A DNA stretch of 64,000 bases from Xiphydria camelus (lineage: Eukaryota > Arthropoda > Insecta > Hymenoptera > Xiphydriidae): contig OY783196.1 of the NCBI GenBank assembly GCA_963678675.1, positions 29,304,827-29,368,826 on the forward strand. The letters run 5' to 3'. Below, piece after piece: positions 1 through 13,940 of the stretch. The position numbers and the translations under genes are program-made. Position 1 is the first letter of the stretch. Each line of letters opens with the position of its first letter. The notes beneath the pieces are model-generated. The model was not told the origin of the DNA. It ran no database searches and worked only from the letters and a program-made list of their open reading frames with translations.

Positions 1-2172
1 TTTCCTCGCGCTCGCGCCGTCCGCGAAACTCGCTCCCCCGTCTCTTCGCGCTCTGTCCCTTCTCACCCTGTTTCTCTCTTCGTCGCAGATCGCCCCACCC
101 CCCTGCTCTCACCACCCCTTTTCACCTACCCGAGGGAATCGTATTGGTTTTTATGACACTACTAAAACGTAACGACGAACGGAACATGAGCAAGCAGAAT
201 ACTTTAACAACGCCATTGTCTCGACGGCGCCATAGGTGTACGCGCGGCGGCAGGGGTAGGTACGCAGGGAACGCCGCAACACACGCGATAACAAGTCCGT
301 GCGGATTTTCCCCGTCGAAAGCTCGTCGCGGCTCGGGGAGGAGGGAGGAGCGAGGTTGGGCGTAATGGGCTAATGTTCGGGTAAAGAGTGGCGAGATGGT
401 TTTTTGCCATCGAACGAGCTTACCCGGATGGACGGGCGTGCAGCTATGCACCGGTACTTACGTACGTACGTGTGCGCGGTATACGTTGGAATAAGAGATA
501 AACAGTTATTGGCGCTACGTCGTCGTGGCCGGGTAATTGACATCGCGGGGTTAGTCGCCGGCGCGGTATAAAAATGCCGGGTGAGATTTTCTCCCGCGAC
601 AGGTGTACCTGCTATACCTACGCGTCGAGCGAGCGACGGGGCGAGTCGTTTTCCGGGTACAAATGTCGATTTCCTCGGGACGCTTTTCGGCGAAATCTTT
701 CGCTCCGTCTTTTTTCGCGTTAGGTATTTCATCTGCTTTGATGTCGGTACTCGGCGAACTCTTTGAGGAGTTAATCCACGAATATAAATCTTACGGTATT
801 TTATTTAACCAATTTGTCAAAGAAACACTCTCAATAGGGTAGTTGACTGATTTTTTTTATCGACGATTCGACAAAGTTGAACAAAATTATCAACCCCGTA
901 ATTTTTCATTTCTCATTTTCGGCCTCATTCGAGCCGGAAAACGATATTTAGAAATCTATCTCCCTCGCACTCTCTCGTTGCTCAGCATAAGTGCATCTCT
1001 CACGGCCCTTCGATGACGTCACAATTCAGCAGAGAGAAACGCGCTTATACATACCGCGGCGAATAATTATTTTTTCGGACCTTCTCCGTTTCACGCGACG
1101 GTAAATACGTGTACCTTTAACAGATTACAAATTGAATTTTGAAATACGACAATTTTTTTTTTCCACTCAAATACCGCATCAATTCTCCGAAAGTCTAAAA
1201 GATGCTATCGTGTTGCGAGCTTTCAACGCTTATCAATTAGAATTAAAAATTGCCGCGCGACGCGCGGCCGTAATATTTCAAAATTCCGTCGCGCGTGGAG
1301 AGGGCGAGGGCACATCGCAAGTGGGAAAATCCTCTGTAAACACTCGCAAATGAAATTTTCGTCCCGATCCACTTTGGTCTCGCGCGCTTTCTGTCGTCTC
1401 CTCGCAAATATCAGACGACTAAAAAGTTCGCGCGTTTTTTTTTACCCCAGCGAACTCTACGTACCAAAAGCAGCGCGGCTTTTTTTCGGTTATCCGATAT
1501 TTCGAAAACGGAGGGCTCAGACTAGTCGCGTTTGCACGCGGCACGGTAAAGTTCTCCGTCACCGTCCCTCGCACCCCCCGCGCCTTCGTCCGTCCCACAG
1601 CTCGGGGTTATTTGTGCCGCGAGCGTTGAATCTGCGCAATGAAAAAACGTCAGGCCTTCATTCGAGGTCGGACAATTTGTAACCGGAGACTAAAAAAGTA
1701 ATGATATTCATAGTATACTCCGCTGAAGCGACAGCGATGGCGGGCGGTTTCGCGGACGGAGGCGGGTACAATAGGGGGGGTGCGCGCCCTCGAGGAAGGC
1801 GCGGATCGCGCGGCGGGAGGTTTTCTGAAATATGAGTCCGCGAAGAAGAGCCGGAAATTTACTTTCCTCCCGGGAGGGGGAGAAATGAGCGGAGAGACGA
1901 TAAATTGGTTTGTTACGTAAACAAACTCACGCGGCGTGCGTATATATGTACGTACGTTTCGACCGACGCTTACCCTCTTCCCTCCCACTACACGCGCCTT
2001 GCTCGACGGACGGACGAAACGTCATATTTCGAGACCGTACCGCGAAATTAATCCTCGTGCCGGAGCGTCCCGCCCCTCTTTTTGCCCCTGCGAAATTTCG
2101 CGTCACTCGCGGGGTGGAAATTTCGACGAGCCCTTGACCGCGGCTCCGGCATACATACGTAAGCTTCCGTTG

Positions 2173-2573
2173 GCATATCGTCGGTCTTATCACGTAAGGG
2201 CGTATCTTCGAAAATTTGAAAATTGACTTAAGACCGCCAATAGGTTGCTCTCTTAAGCTTTGTATTTTTATCTCACGACCCGGCGTACCTCGACATTTTA
2301 TAATTTTGCTCCCCATATATATTTTTCGTCGTATCTCAAAATAATCAAAATTGAAATCTCACGTATAGTAGACCTAACTCAGGATAGGCCCATACGTGTG
2401 ATTTAAAAGGTATTCAAGCGCATAATTTTATATATAAAAAAAGCTATCACCAAGCTATAAAAATAATTGCAGGACTTATTCACAATGAAAAATCGCAAAA
2501 TATTTAAAATCGCTCTCCTGAGAAATCATCAAAACTGAGATACGCCCTCACGTGATAAGACCGACGATATGTC
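2173..2573. mobile_element. TIR element, about 400 bp
   Basis: Near-perfect terminal inverted repeats of about 35 bp: ATATCGTCGGTCTTATCACG at the left and its complement ending at 2572, continuing into AGGGCGTATC with one or two mismatches. The interior is AT-rich and non-coding. No clear target duplication. Confidence 0.75.
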
Positions 2574-4530
2574 GCCTCGTGTACTTATGCCGTCTCTGTA
2601 ATAGGCTGTTTGCTGAAGAATTATATTTTATTGTTTCTCAGATTCGACCGCTGCAAACCTGGAGAACGTATGGGAAGGCATACCGAAGCCCGTCGTATTG
2701 TAAGTACCGATTCAATTACGTAAATAATGTCGAAAGTGTCTACTTTTCATTCGCGCGCCACAATTCCTCGCAATTGCCGCGAGAAATCTTTTCCCAAACG
2801 ATGTACGGGAACGAGAGAAAGCGTACGGAAGATCGTCGACGCTGGATTTCTAATGCCCCTCAACCCCCTCCGGCCAAGTCAGCCCATAGCCACCCGATCG
2901 AATTATTTAACTTTTCCTCGCCGTTTCGCCGCGGGACGTTTGAAGAGAAAAAAATTCAGCGAGAAGTTTGTAAAGTCTACACACACGCGTAGAGAGGCCA
3001 CGCACGCACGCCCACACATACACGTAAACGGTAAAAGTTGTCCGGCGTTCTCTCGCGATGTACCCCACACCTCGTATTTGTGTCACTCGTCTCGCAATTT
3101 CCCTCGGAGGGAAAGCGCAAAATTTGGCTTTTCATCGTTTTGCCGTCGTCCGAGCGCGAGATTATATTCTTCGGATACGGAGCTGCCGGCTCCGGACGAG
3201 GGATTTGCCGGCGTGCGGTGTCTAGATCCGGCAGCGAGGATCCTTGTACACACGGCACGTACCTCGTACGTACTCTCGCAGTCTACATATGTACTCGCAC
3301 CTGCTGGCGCGTTTAAAAGTTGAACGACGCGCGATACGGTTTTACGATTACCCCGTAAAAAAAGCGGGAGAAGAATGGAAGGCCCAATGAAATTTTAAAA
3401 CGTCATAAAGCCCCGCGTAACACCTGGCTCTGTAGCGGGGCGGACCGCTTCGGGGTTCTTTGACCCCGTAATCTACGACCTATCAATTATGTGTCGGGCG
3501 AACGTTTCGCCTCGACGGTACGTCGCGCGGGAGCGAGAGACGTCAGTTTTTAACGAATCGTTTCGTGCGTCGCGTAAGAACGACTTCGCTCGACTCGACG
3601 AACCTAGCCGTCGTGTCGTCGTTGCAAATTCAGGACGTATCTCTGCGGGGGGAAATTGTATTTCTTATTTGTGTTGACGACTGCGAGTCTATCGAATGGA
3701 GAGATGCTTGTGATACAGGGAGATTTCTTTCGGGAATATCGTCTCCGTGTATTTATCAGGGGACTGTTCTTTAAAGGGGGTCGAGCGTGTTGATTAGAAT
3801 CATCGCGATTAAAATTTGTATCGACAATTCGTCATTGTCGAACCTTCGAATTAGTCTCTATATACGGCAAAGTATGGCGAAATTAAATGAGCAATTATGT
3901 CTATAATGAACGCACTAATTGCGACGAGGATTTCAATAAAATTTAGTTCCAAGGCGCTTTCTAGCACTCTCGCCCCGTCAAAGAGCTCCCGGCTCTAACG
4001 AAGCATCCAGAAATTTCTCCGCGCGACGAATAATTTGTCGTGTGCCTCGATATTGCCGTCTCTCGGTGCTCAATAAAGGGGTAACAATGACAGAGGCGCG
4101 GGGAAGTTTGCTCCCGTCTACGTTGTATTAACCGGCCCTGGTGTACCCCACGTTTTACTGCTCTTGCACCATTGTTGTGGCCTCACGCAGGACGTTGTTC
4201 GTTACGGTCGTGACGACATCGCATGGAAAAGCTCCGCTGAACAATTGTAGTGAATTACGCTCTACAATGGGCGACGCTCGCGAAGAAGTCGTCAGTCTCC
4301 AACGGGAGGCAAACTGCGACGGGTGACTATATTTTCGTTGGACTCGAAGTTGCCTATGCACGAACAGTGCATGCCGTAGGGAAAATGAGGCGTTAATGTT
4401 GTGACGTAAATTATACGTTCGCTTCGACGCCACATTTTTTATACCGTGGCGTGCTCCGTATACTGATAAAGAAATTGAGTTGATTCGAAAAGAACTTTTC
4501 TTCCCGTAGAGCTATTAATACCTGCTTTGG

Positions 4531-4985
4531 TAATATTTTGCCAAAAATCGATACCTTATGTAGTTTTTCCCGCTAATTATGGAGGGCACGGTTGTTTGGT
4601 CGATATCTCAAAAAATACATACAAAATATTAGCGATTTTATGTTATAAGAAATTTCTTTTTCGCAGAAAATCATCAATATCTCGGTGTTCCTTTGAGATT
4701 TCCCCAGTAAATCCATCATTTTTGCAATCAGCACGAAAAAATACATCGGATAGGGTAGTCGAGCGATCGATTCTGGCGACTTTGATTTTTTCGAAAAATT
4801 GAAAAAATGTCAATCCCCTTGATATTTTGGCAAAAATCGAAATCTCTGGAACCGATCGCTCGACCAGCCTATCTTGTGTATTTTTTCGCGCTGATTACGA
4901 AGGGCACGCTTATTAGGTCGATATCTCGAAGGATATATAAAATATCAACGATTTTGTACGATTCTCATCAACGATTCAATGAAAA
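4531..4985. repeat. Dispersed repeat family S, copy 1 (direct and inverted halves)
   Basis: 4531-4660 and 4822-4965 are diverged direct copies (gatattttg.caaaaatcg ... gggcacg ... ggtcgatatctc). Between and within them 4749-4785 and 4836-4872 are inverted (gataggnTnGTCGAGCGATCG). Relatives occur at 16722-17175 and 42962-43100. Confidence 0.65.
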
Positions 4986-6884
4986 TATTTAAATCGATCA
5001 ATCGCATATTTCCTCAAATCAACTGCATTGTCTCATCGGTGCGTTCGTCCATATCGGAAGGTATAATCACGGTTCAAACGGTTGCGAGCAACGAAATAAG
5101 TCAGTACACCCTTCCGACGTGATATATACGCTGGAAATATGATTTTCATGTCTCGCGCGAACGTAATTGGATGAGCATCGCTTGCGAGAAATCAGCCAAC
5201 TGTCGCGTGGCATGCGGTTCCCGCAAGTTTATCCCCCTTGAGAACTTGACGGTGACTCCGCTCTCGTCGCGCATTAAATTCCACTCGACGCTCGTGTCCG
5301 TCGGTCTTTTCTCAATCCCCGCGCCGAAATGCGTCACGAGCGCGGGAACACTCGTCGAGAAATCGTAACGCGTCGAGAGACGCGCCGCGATGCTCCCGTA
5401 TCGCCCTGAACCCGAGCTGCAGCGAACGCTACGTTCGCCACCGCGAAGCTGTCGGGACGGGGATAAGGATATTAAATTATTTTGCGGTTTCCTCGTCGTG
5501 ATCTATCCGGCTCGCGTCACCACGCGATCGTCGGAGATGCGGTGGCATGTCTGGAGTATGTCCACTTTTTCCCCTCCCGCCCGCCTCGTGCCCCTGCGGT
5601 AATTTGTAACGCGAACCGCGCCACGCCGACGGAATGCGAGTATTGCTGCTAACCGTCCAGGAAAAATCTCTGATATGCGTGTACCATGAAATAAAAACTG
5701 GGAAGATGTATCGTCTTCGCGGTGAAAATTGCGGATAACGACGTGTGGCGTCGTTATGCGCGCGAGATTACGGGAATTTTGAACGTTGAAGGAGAGCGTT
5801 GCCGCGTGACGAGTTCCTATTCGACGGGCTTTTCTATTTTATTTAAGGGAAAAACGAAATTGTTCATTTGTATTTCTTGAAGGAATTCGCTTTAATTTTG
5901 ATTTTCCCGATAATCGATATAACTTATTAATCCACCGAATGTGCACCGAAAGAAAATGTCTTTTTGATTCAAAATACTGTTAGGATACTTAGCAGGAGAT
6001 TTAATTGAAGCGATCATTGATATAAATAAATATTTACATCCCGATACGTTGAAGTTACTCGTTGATCGAATACGAGAGATCAAACGTGCAGAACCGATGT
6101 CGTACAGTCGATTCAATGCGAAACCCTCTAAGGGAAGGAGCAGGAATAATTATTGTTCTCATAAATACGCGCGAACGGGGTGGGAAGACGGGGCAGAGTT
6201 CCGGCTGCGGGACAATACGGATTTACGTAAATAAACAATTTCAATTCGAAACTAAATTTGCATTTGTCAGTTGTTCATCGATTCGAAGGGACGTCGAACG
6301 AGAGAGATTAACGAACGAGAATGGACGGCAAATTTCGATCGCAAATTATTATATTATATAATCGGTGAATTATATAATCGCGAGGAATTGTAACGCTCTT
6401 TTTTCCACTTTCGTCCCGCGATCGATCTTACAGCGAGACGTAAGCCGGATGATGGATGTCGTACTTCTAATTAGATGTAGATACGGCAGCACCGCGGGGT
6501 TTAAGACTTCCCGCTTAAGTCGCGCGCCGCACGACCGTCTTAAAAGGAAAGGCGCGTATTTTCCGTCTCCTCGCCACCTCGCCGTCGACGCGAATCGTTA
6601 ATGTCGCTCGCGCGGGAGAGCTTCCCCAATCGCGGATTGGAAATTCTCGAGTAATTTCGCTCGTGACTTTGAGAGACCAACTTCTCTCGCGGGGACTGCG
6701 CTGCCCCGTCCCCTCGAGGATCTATCGCCCTGCACAGCTAGTCCTCTTATACAATCGCAACTTTCTCAATAAATCCTTGTCGCTTACGGCAACTTCGGCA
6801 ATCAGAATCGATCCCTCATTCAATCTTCGCGCGCGGTTATTTATTCTCGCGCCCGCGCACTGCACACCTGATATAATTATCGCG

Positions 6885-7085
6885 TACACGGAGAGAAGAG
6901 TTTATTAATCACATGTGTTGGTGCGTTTATTGCTTTTCTGTATGACAACAATTGACATATGTTTAGTGAATCTTACTAGATGTATGTCAACTGTTGTCAT
7001 ACGGTAAAGCAATAAACGCAATACTTTCCCCAAAATTTCAAATCTATTATCCAGTATAACAGTGATTAATATACTCTTTTCTCCG

Positions 7086-7089
<4 letters not shown>
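6885..7089. mobile_element. Palindromic MITE-like element, 205 bp
   Basis: Outer arms tacacggagagaagagttta / complement of tatactcttttctccgtata, about 28 bp with few mismatches. An inner hairpin at 6932-7019 pairs gcgtttattgctttt...atgacaacaattgacatat with the sequence ending gcaataaacgc. Non-coding. Its end merges into a TA microsatellite. Confidence 0.7.
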
Positions 7090-7116
<27 letters not shown>

Positions 7117-7121
7117 GTATA
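7087..7121. repeat. (TA)n microsatellite
   Basis: Alternating TA at the right end of the preceding palindromic element. Confidence 0.9.
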
Positions 7122-7222
7122 CGGAGAAAAATGATTATTAAAAAATCGTGGGAAAACTCATGAATTTGTACAGTTATGCCAGTAACAGGGTTCCTCGAGT
7201 TAAAACATTAAAGTTTTTGATA

Positions 7223-7418
7223 CACTGAGCAAAAAAAAGATTAAAAATTATTCTGTTAGAAGGATAATTTGAGTACGAAAGGTAAAATAGATCAAAAATT
7301 ATCTTAAAGAAGGTTAAATTTTAAACCCTGGAAGGATAATTTTTGATCTATTTTACCTTTCGTACTCAGATTATCCTTCTAACAGAATAATTTTTAATCT
7401 TGTTTTTTTTTTTCAGTG
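7223..7418. mobile_element. Palindromic element family A, copy 1
   Basis: 196 bp that is almost wholly a hairpin. The ends are CACTGAGcAAAAAAAAGATT and its complement; the arms carry TTCTGTTAGAAGGATAAT, GAGTACGAAAGGTAAAATAG and ATCAAAAATTATC. TA flanks both ends (7221-7222, 7419-7420). Three further copies lie at 22242, 31908 and 35164. Confidence 0.88.
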
Positions 7419-8220
7419 TAGACCACAGCATACTTTTTACAGTTCGTAATATTATAAACACTAGTTTTTATGGTCAAATTTACTAATATGCGTCGGATGT
7501 TCACGTATTGAGAAAAGAATTTATTTTGGGTACGTGTACTAGATTACGACGAAAGAAATATTTTTTTTCGGGCCGAGCAAATATTCATCAGCTATTACTT
7601 TATTTCTGTTTGAATGAAAGAGATATTCTAATAATTAACATAAACAAATCCAATGTTTCACCTCCAGGAGCCACGTAATTGGGATTTACTGTAAACACAT
7701 TACTAATCCTCTTTTTCCGTGTAGGCTCTTTTTATCGTACAGGATTGCATTCGAATAAAAGCATCATCCCAAAGGTACACGCGTTCGCGTGCATTTTCGA
7801 ATGACATCATCGCGAGTCGCTCTTTCGGAAAGAATTTCCTCCACGGCTTTTTTTGTTCGAACCCTATACAGAGTCGGGATAATTATCAGGCTCGCGATGC
7901 ACGGAAGATGCACCCGTGCCGAGGGTAGCGCTACTGCAGCGCCAGTGAGCGCATGAAAAGTGTCTTTGTGCCTCGGGGAGTTCTTTGTTTGCTTTGAATG
8001 TGCGACTGCGATGCTCTTATGCGCGTCTGTCCCATTCAAGATGCATTCCCATTTCAGTCCACTTCGCTAGTCATCGGCGTAATTTGCTCGGTCGCGTATC
8101 GATCACAGAATCGATCGTGTATCTTCGTCTATTATATTTCAACAAATTTTCCAACGCGCACCGCACTCGGCGAATTTGTTCCCGGAGGAAGAGGAAATCC
8201 GAATCAAAATATTATACTTA

Positions 8221-8819
8221 CCTGCTCTTTTAGGTTTACAGTAGGTCGATTTTCCATTGTAGTAGTAATAGTAGTAGTAGATCGTATATTATTCCTTCAT
8301 GTATTGCCTTTCGGCCTTTTAATACGTCTTCTCATAAGTATACAGTTTTTAAAAACATAAGTTATACTCTCGCTTCTTATGGAACGCTCATCCTACCCTA
8401 ACCTCTAACCTGACTTGACCTACATTCATCGATTTTCCATTGCACACTGAGAAAAAAATTTACTTGATCGAAATAAACGTGCCTTTGGATAGTCCCAAGA
8501 GCATATTTATTCGATTTAAATGAATATTAATAATTAATTATAATGATTAGTTGGACGCAAATATTAGATTATTGAATTAATTACATGTTATTTGAATCAA
8601 ATAAATATTCATTTAAATCGGATAAATACGCTCTTGGGACTATCCAAAGGCACGTTTATTTCGATCAAGTACATTTTTGTCTCAGTGCATCGAAACCCTA
8701 CGTTAAGCCTGATATGGTCTGTTAGCGAACATCTCACCAACTTTGGTCAATTTAAGGCTCAACACACAGGGTTTCGATACAATGGAAAATCGACCTACTG
8801 CAAGCCTAAAAGAGTAGGT
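8221..8819. mobile_element. TIR element interrupted by a family-B element
   Basis: 39-bp inverted ends with three or four mismatches: CCTGCTCTTTTAGGTTTACA continuing into gtaggtcgattttccattg at the left; the complement of acctactcttttaggcttgc and its continuation at 8781-8819. Removing the nested 243-bp element leaves about 355 bp. The interior also has a small inverted pair, catcgaaaccctac / gggtttcgata. Confidence 0.75.
8445..8687. mobile_element. Palindromic element family B, nested
   Basis: Ends CACTGAGAAAAAAATTTACT and complement. Arms of about 90 bp include cgaaataaacgtgcctttgg and atagtcccaagagcatattt, matched almost exactly in reverse near 8630-8670. Sits inside the 8221-8819 TIR element. 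Confidence 0.85.
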
Positions 8820-9027
8820 CTAAAATTTCGACTCGGGAACCCACGAGGGCCATCTTCCGCGACAAAAAGGAGAGCAGGGGACCGATGTTTAAGTGCGGTC
8901 CGGACGATCGGTCGTTAAAATACGAGAGAGCCCAAAAAGCCGAGCCCTTCGTCGTAAAACGAATGCGGTAATAAGATCCACTAATACGTCCATCGACCGT
9001 GAAGAAAGAAAGCTCCTCGGACTCGTC

Positions 9028-9044
9028 GGGGGGGGGGGGGGGGG
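9028..9044 (+). repeat. G homopolymer (17)
   Basis: Uninterrupted run of G; similar runs lie at 12959-12974 and 46705-46722. Confidence 0.95.
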
Positions 9045-12000
9045 TCGCCTCATTCGCGGAGGTTTTCTCTTCCCCTTCGCCTCGCGTGCTTCAGGGTTTT
9101 CAGATGCTCGGCGCAGCGGCTGTGCGCCGCGCGGGGTTCGTTGATAGCGAACGAGACCGGGCAGTGCCAGCGAGCACTGACACAGTTAACGGGCTGGGTT
9201 TGTTTGCGTATAACTGGGGCAACAGGCGCAGTTGCCGTGGGAAACGCGATACATCGGGTTTCGTTGATGCGAGGCTCCCTTTCAGCTCCTGTCCGGCTTG
9301 AGAGGCGCTTATTTTGCGTGAAATGGACAGCTAATTACCGCGCGATTAGGTGTTGGCGTTGTAAATCGTCTCGCCCTCGCGCTTAAATTACGCCGTTGCG
9401 GCCGGTGGACGGCGAATATTTAGTCGATGCGTAATGGGATGCGATTATAAAAAATCGGTCGCGTACGGCGTAACGAACGAAATGACTGGGAACGAAATTA
9501 CCATCAAGATGGGAAAATAAATTCGTATTATACATTTTTTCTTTAGTACCACGGGAGAGTTATGAGAAAAATAGGGTGCCGCGAGTTGTCGAGCTGCGGA
9601 AGGTGAAATTAGATTTCCCAGAATTCGTCCTTTTTTCACATTCGCACTTTCCGCAAAACGGGCTGGAAATTTTACTCGTACTCGCGCAACTTCGGCTTCG
9701 AGTTCGGCCGGAGTTAAGCGGATTCCTGAATATGGATAAGATCCGAATCGCCGGGTCGGGTTGGAAATTCAAATGTTAAAATCCCGTCCGTTTTGCGTCA
9801 AAATCGCCCCGGGCGAATTCGAAGAACGGCGCGGAGGGTAGACGGAGAGTTAACGCCGGCGGTAATAAACGAACTTCGCGTTCGCGCGTATAGCTATAAA
9901 CTCCTACTCTTGATTCCGCGGAATATGGAATCTACCCCGTATAGTACTCTATATCCGTCTGCGAGGATTTGGTTAGGTCAGGGATGGCTCTTACGACATA
10001 CGGGAACGTTAAAGAGGGAAGTACCGCGCTTCGTCCGCCGCGAAGGGATTTAAACCACTTGTTAAAGTTGCCGATAAACAAAGGCGGAGCGCAAAATTCA
10101 TTTACAAGTCGATGTGAGAGACTGGCGGAATGGAGGTTTAAATTAAATCGCTGATAAACGGTACAAGTAGAGGGAAGAAAATAAAAACTTTTTCGAGGGC
10201 ACGTAATATCGAAAGTGCTCGGTTTTCTCTCGGGATTTAATTAAGTGTCGGCTTTTCCGGGAGACGCGCCGGGTCTTTGAAACGGATCAACGGTGTCGTT
10301 CGCGATGACGCCTCTCGGGGGTTGCACCCGATATAGGTACGCGTACAAAGTGTTTTAGGTGGCTTTGGTATTTTTAATTTGCACTGTACTATAATAATAT
10401 AGTGGAAACAATTTTTAACTTAGAGAAGCCTTGAAGAATATGGTGATATAGCTGTAGTAAAAGAGGCAACATTTTTATTGAAATTTCCTTTTTGTCAAAA
10501 TTATACCACGGTTGTTTTCGAGTTTTCGACCAGGACATTTTAAAAAGACGCGTACTGCCGTATACATACGCCTGCAGTCTATTCAGTGCACCCGCGTTCA
10601 CGGTATCCGGATTCCTGTTTTTTCTCGGCGGGAAAAGCTGCGCCTTTCTTTTTAATTTTCTCGCCGGCGCACGGCGTCGACGCTATTATTTAGCGGTATG
10701 GGCTGGCAACGACCGCGCGGCTCCCGCAAGTACTGTGTAAAATAATACATTTATATCGATGGGAAGTGTAAATAAAAGCCGGCTGCCATCGCCAGGTACT
10801 GGGCGTATTTCACGACATTTTTTTTTTGGTTCAATTCGCCACCCTCGCCTCGTTCTACCTCTTCGCGGCGCGCAGTGATGCGGAGACGGGCGTGAAAAAT
10901 TGTACAAGTTTCTGGATTGATTCGTGGTGTTCGCGCGAATCTGATTCATCGACGGAACGATTAAGCCATAAATTTATTCGATCTCGTGGCGTACCTATCG
11001 TGATCGATCGTGCTTGATTGCGCAGATTGAAAGAAAAATCGTGCATTGTACAGTGCACGAGAAAATTGCGCATTTGATATTTCATTTCTTTATTAATCTT
11101 CAATTTCCTCGTTAATTATTTCATTCGATATTTAATCAGATCGATTCGACTCTATTTATTCATATCACACATATTTATTATTTTCATTTAATTAACAATT
11201 TGTAAGTGAAAATGAGAATTAACCATCCAAATCGTATAAATATTTATATTTCGTACGTGGAGCAAATAAATTTCATTCCGCTCAAGTGAACGATTCAATT
11301 AGTGGAGGGCAAATATGCGTTTGCACGGTGTATTTCGACCGGATCGATCATTCATTCGCCCCAGCGAAGAAAGATATTTTCCTCTCCGCGTCGAGTGAGA
11401 AATCATCCCTCCCCGCCCGAGGAAAATGTAGAAAACTCGAAGAGATCCCTCCCCTCGCGAGCCGTCGGAAATAATAACGCCGCGAAACGCAGCTCGACTT
11501 CCGTTTATTTACGAGGCGCGGGCTGTGAAGTGTTCGCGACCGGGAAACAAGCGTATAGCGGGAGGGGCGTGCCAGTTTGCTAGACAATTAGAAAGTTTCA
11601 AAGGGTGTAGGCACCATACGCGCGCTGCTGCATGGCTCGAGGCAGTTGTGTTTCATTAAAATTTATTAATCCCGCTAACTAGACGCTGTAAACGCGATGC
11701 TTTTAATTTATTTTGTCTCGAGATAAGTCACGGCGGATGTGGCGGATAGGTATACGTACCTATATACGCGGCGCTCACCGCGCGCTCGGGATGTTGCTGT
11801 AAAAAATGTAAAATATCGTCTTTGTTACGGCCGGCTTTTTACTTTTGCGCGCCGCACCCGGGAGATTTATCGGAGAGCTCTGCAGTTACCCTATGCAGCG
11901 AAAATCTGTCCCCACCCCCCCCGGGCCGGTTATCACGACTGTAGCCCCGCCGTTGGTGCGTTATTATGCATCCAAATTCAGCGATTTGTTTCAGAGCCAT

Positions 12001-12237
12001 AAATATGTAGAGATACGGCTATTTTTTGATTCAGTAGCGATTTGGTGGCATCCAGTCGTTCTGATAAAATTGTTTTACTCAACTTCCAAAAAAAAGTTAC
12101 ATAAATAGCGTACAAGAAGAAGGCCACAATCGAGCGTATCGGACATACGTTTGCGGCGAGGTAAGAAATCGAGAACGATGCGGGAAAATGCCGAGAGACG
12201 AGTGAAAGAATAAGGACAGAAATATATATAGTCGCTC

Positions 12238-12255
12238 TGTGTGTGTGTGTGTGTG
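12238..12255 (+). repeat. (TG)n microsatellite
   Basis: Nine TG units. Confidence 0.95.
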
Positions 12256-13442
12256 GCAGGGAGGGTACATCTCATGGATATACGTCATTTCCCTAAAGGT
12301 TCGTTCACATTTCTCAAAGAAAGCTCTACGGATCAACGCACCGACGGCAAAGTCATTTCCCTCTCCCACCGCGTGTGTCACCGGTCTCGCAGTTGACGTA
12401 AGACGATCTCGACCGAGCTTCGCGCGTATAGGTAGAATTCGATCTTCGCTCCGCGTCGAGCGCCTCCTTCCGGCACTTCGGACGAAAGTACCGAGTCCGG
12501 ACGAAAGCTCCTCTCGACGAGCGCGCGTGCGCCGAGCTTAACCCGCGGCCGACGTGGCCGAGGAGAGGCGACAACATCTGGCCGTTACAATGAAATACCG
12601 CCGCGGCTGACCGTATCTCACGTGGCTCCCCCGTGTGACATCATTTTTATACCTTTATACCCCATTAAATCCGCCCAACCTTTGCACCACTCCCACACTT
12701 CATCCCGCTTACGGCGGTCTGCCGTGTCGCGGGGGGCCCACCTCCCTCTCCCGCCCCGTTGACTATACTTTTTGATTAAGGCCGACTGCCGACTCATTTC
12801 GCTCGAGTCGATTCAATTATTTTCAATTGTTCCTCCGCGCGGCCCGGAGAATGGCGCCGCTTTTTAGGCCGCCTCGCGTGGCTCGTCAGGAAGTCTGAAC
12901 GAGCGCCACCCGACTCTGATGAATTTCGACGGGTCGGGTGTTTCCGCGGAAAGGGAGTGGGGGGGGGGGGGGGGCGCGTCACTCCGTGCGCTTGGCACGG
13001 AGTACTCGAAAGTCGGCAGCGCGAAGCCGGTCGTTGCGTTCGCGCCCGGCGAGGAGCGAGAGACGTCGTCGTTACGGGGGGATGATCGGTTGGACGGGAA
13101 ATCGGATTTCGCGCGACGGGTTTGAGCGATGGCACATTTTTCCGACGCTCGACCGCGATGATCTCCTCGGCCCGCGTGGGGCCGAGCGGGAGAAAGCGGG
13201 GCGCGAACATCGAAGGCCGAGTTGGCTTTCGATCGTCGCGACGGGCAATGGTTGCCAGGGGTTTCAAATTCGTTCCGCTTCGCCCCGCGCTTTCCGTCGC
13301 TCCGGCTGACCCCACGCCGAGCGTACCACTTGGCGCGTTTCGCACGCCGACGAGCGTCGATAACGCGAGCAAGCGCGCCCTCCTGTAAACAGGTAGCCCT
13401 CGATTTTATCGGTCGGCGGTAGAGGACGAAAATGAGACCGAA

Positions 13443-13940
13443 TTAACCCTTCATCGCATACTGTTGCATATTTGCAATATATTCGTGTATATTCGCAATA
13501 GTCGAAGTTTCTAACGGCATGTGTGCGAACTTTCACGACATAAAGTTGCAAGATATGACAGAAAATGGGGAAAAAAATACTTCCAAAATTGTCCCAATGT
13601 AATTACCCGATATAATAAACATATGGGTGGAGTCCTATGGAGTCCAAGTTTCCCACTTGCAAAGGGGGTGTACCCATTTGAAATGTGACAAATGTGGAGA
13701 AAAATTCTTTCAGATTATTTCATTCTCAGGTTGTCTGTAATGTTGCAAATGTGCAAATTAGTTTTGCTAACAGTTGCATGTTGTTATTGCTATGCAAAAA
13801 TGTGTTTTTTGTTTAAATAGTCGTTAAAATTCAATGAACATTTTTTATAATATTTCTTTACTCATCAGAAATATAATCGAACACGAAAAATAATTTTTCA
13901 TTTATCAAAAAAAAAAAAAAATCACGCAACAAAGGGTTAA
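13443..13940. mobile_element. piggyBac-like MITE, 498 bp including TTAA sites
   Basis: Begins TTAACCCTTCATCGC and ends GCAACAAAGGGTTAA. The termini are inverted (CCCTTnnTnGC), TTAA lies at both edges, and the AT-rich interior has no ORF. TTAA targets with CCC-starting ends are the hallmark of piggyBac-type transposition. Confidence 0.65.

Noticed and set aside
8215..8230. Strong minus-strand donor GCAG|gtaagtata
   Set aside because: It lies at the terminus of the TIR element at 8221-8819 and no open exon precedes it.
11779..11796. 18-nt minus-strand microexon-like segment
   Set aside because: Too short to carry any evidence beyond splice-like motifs, which occur by chance many times in 64 kb.
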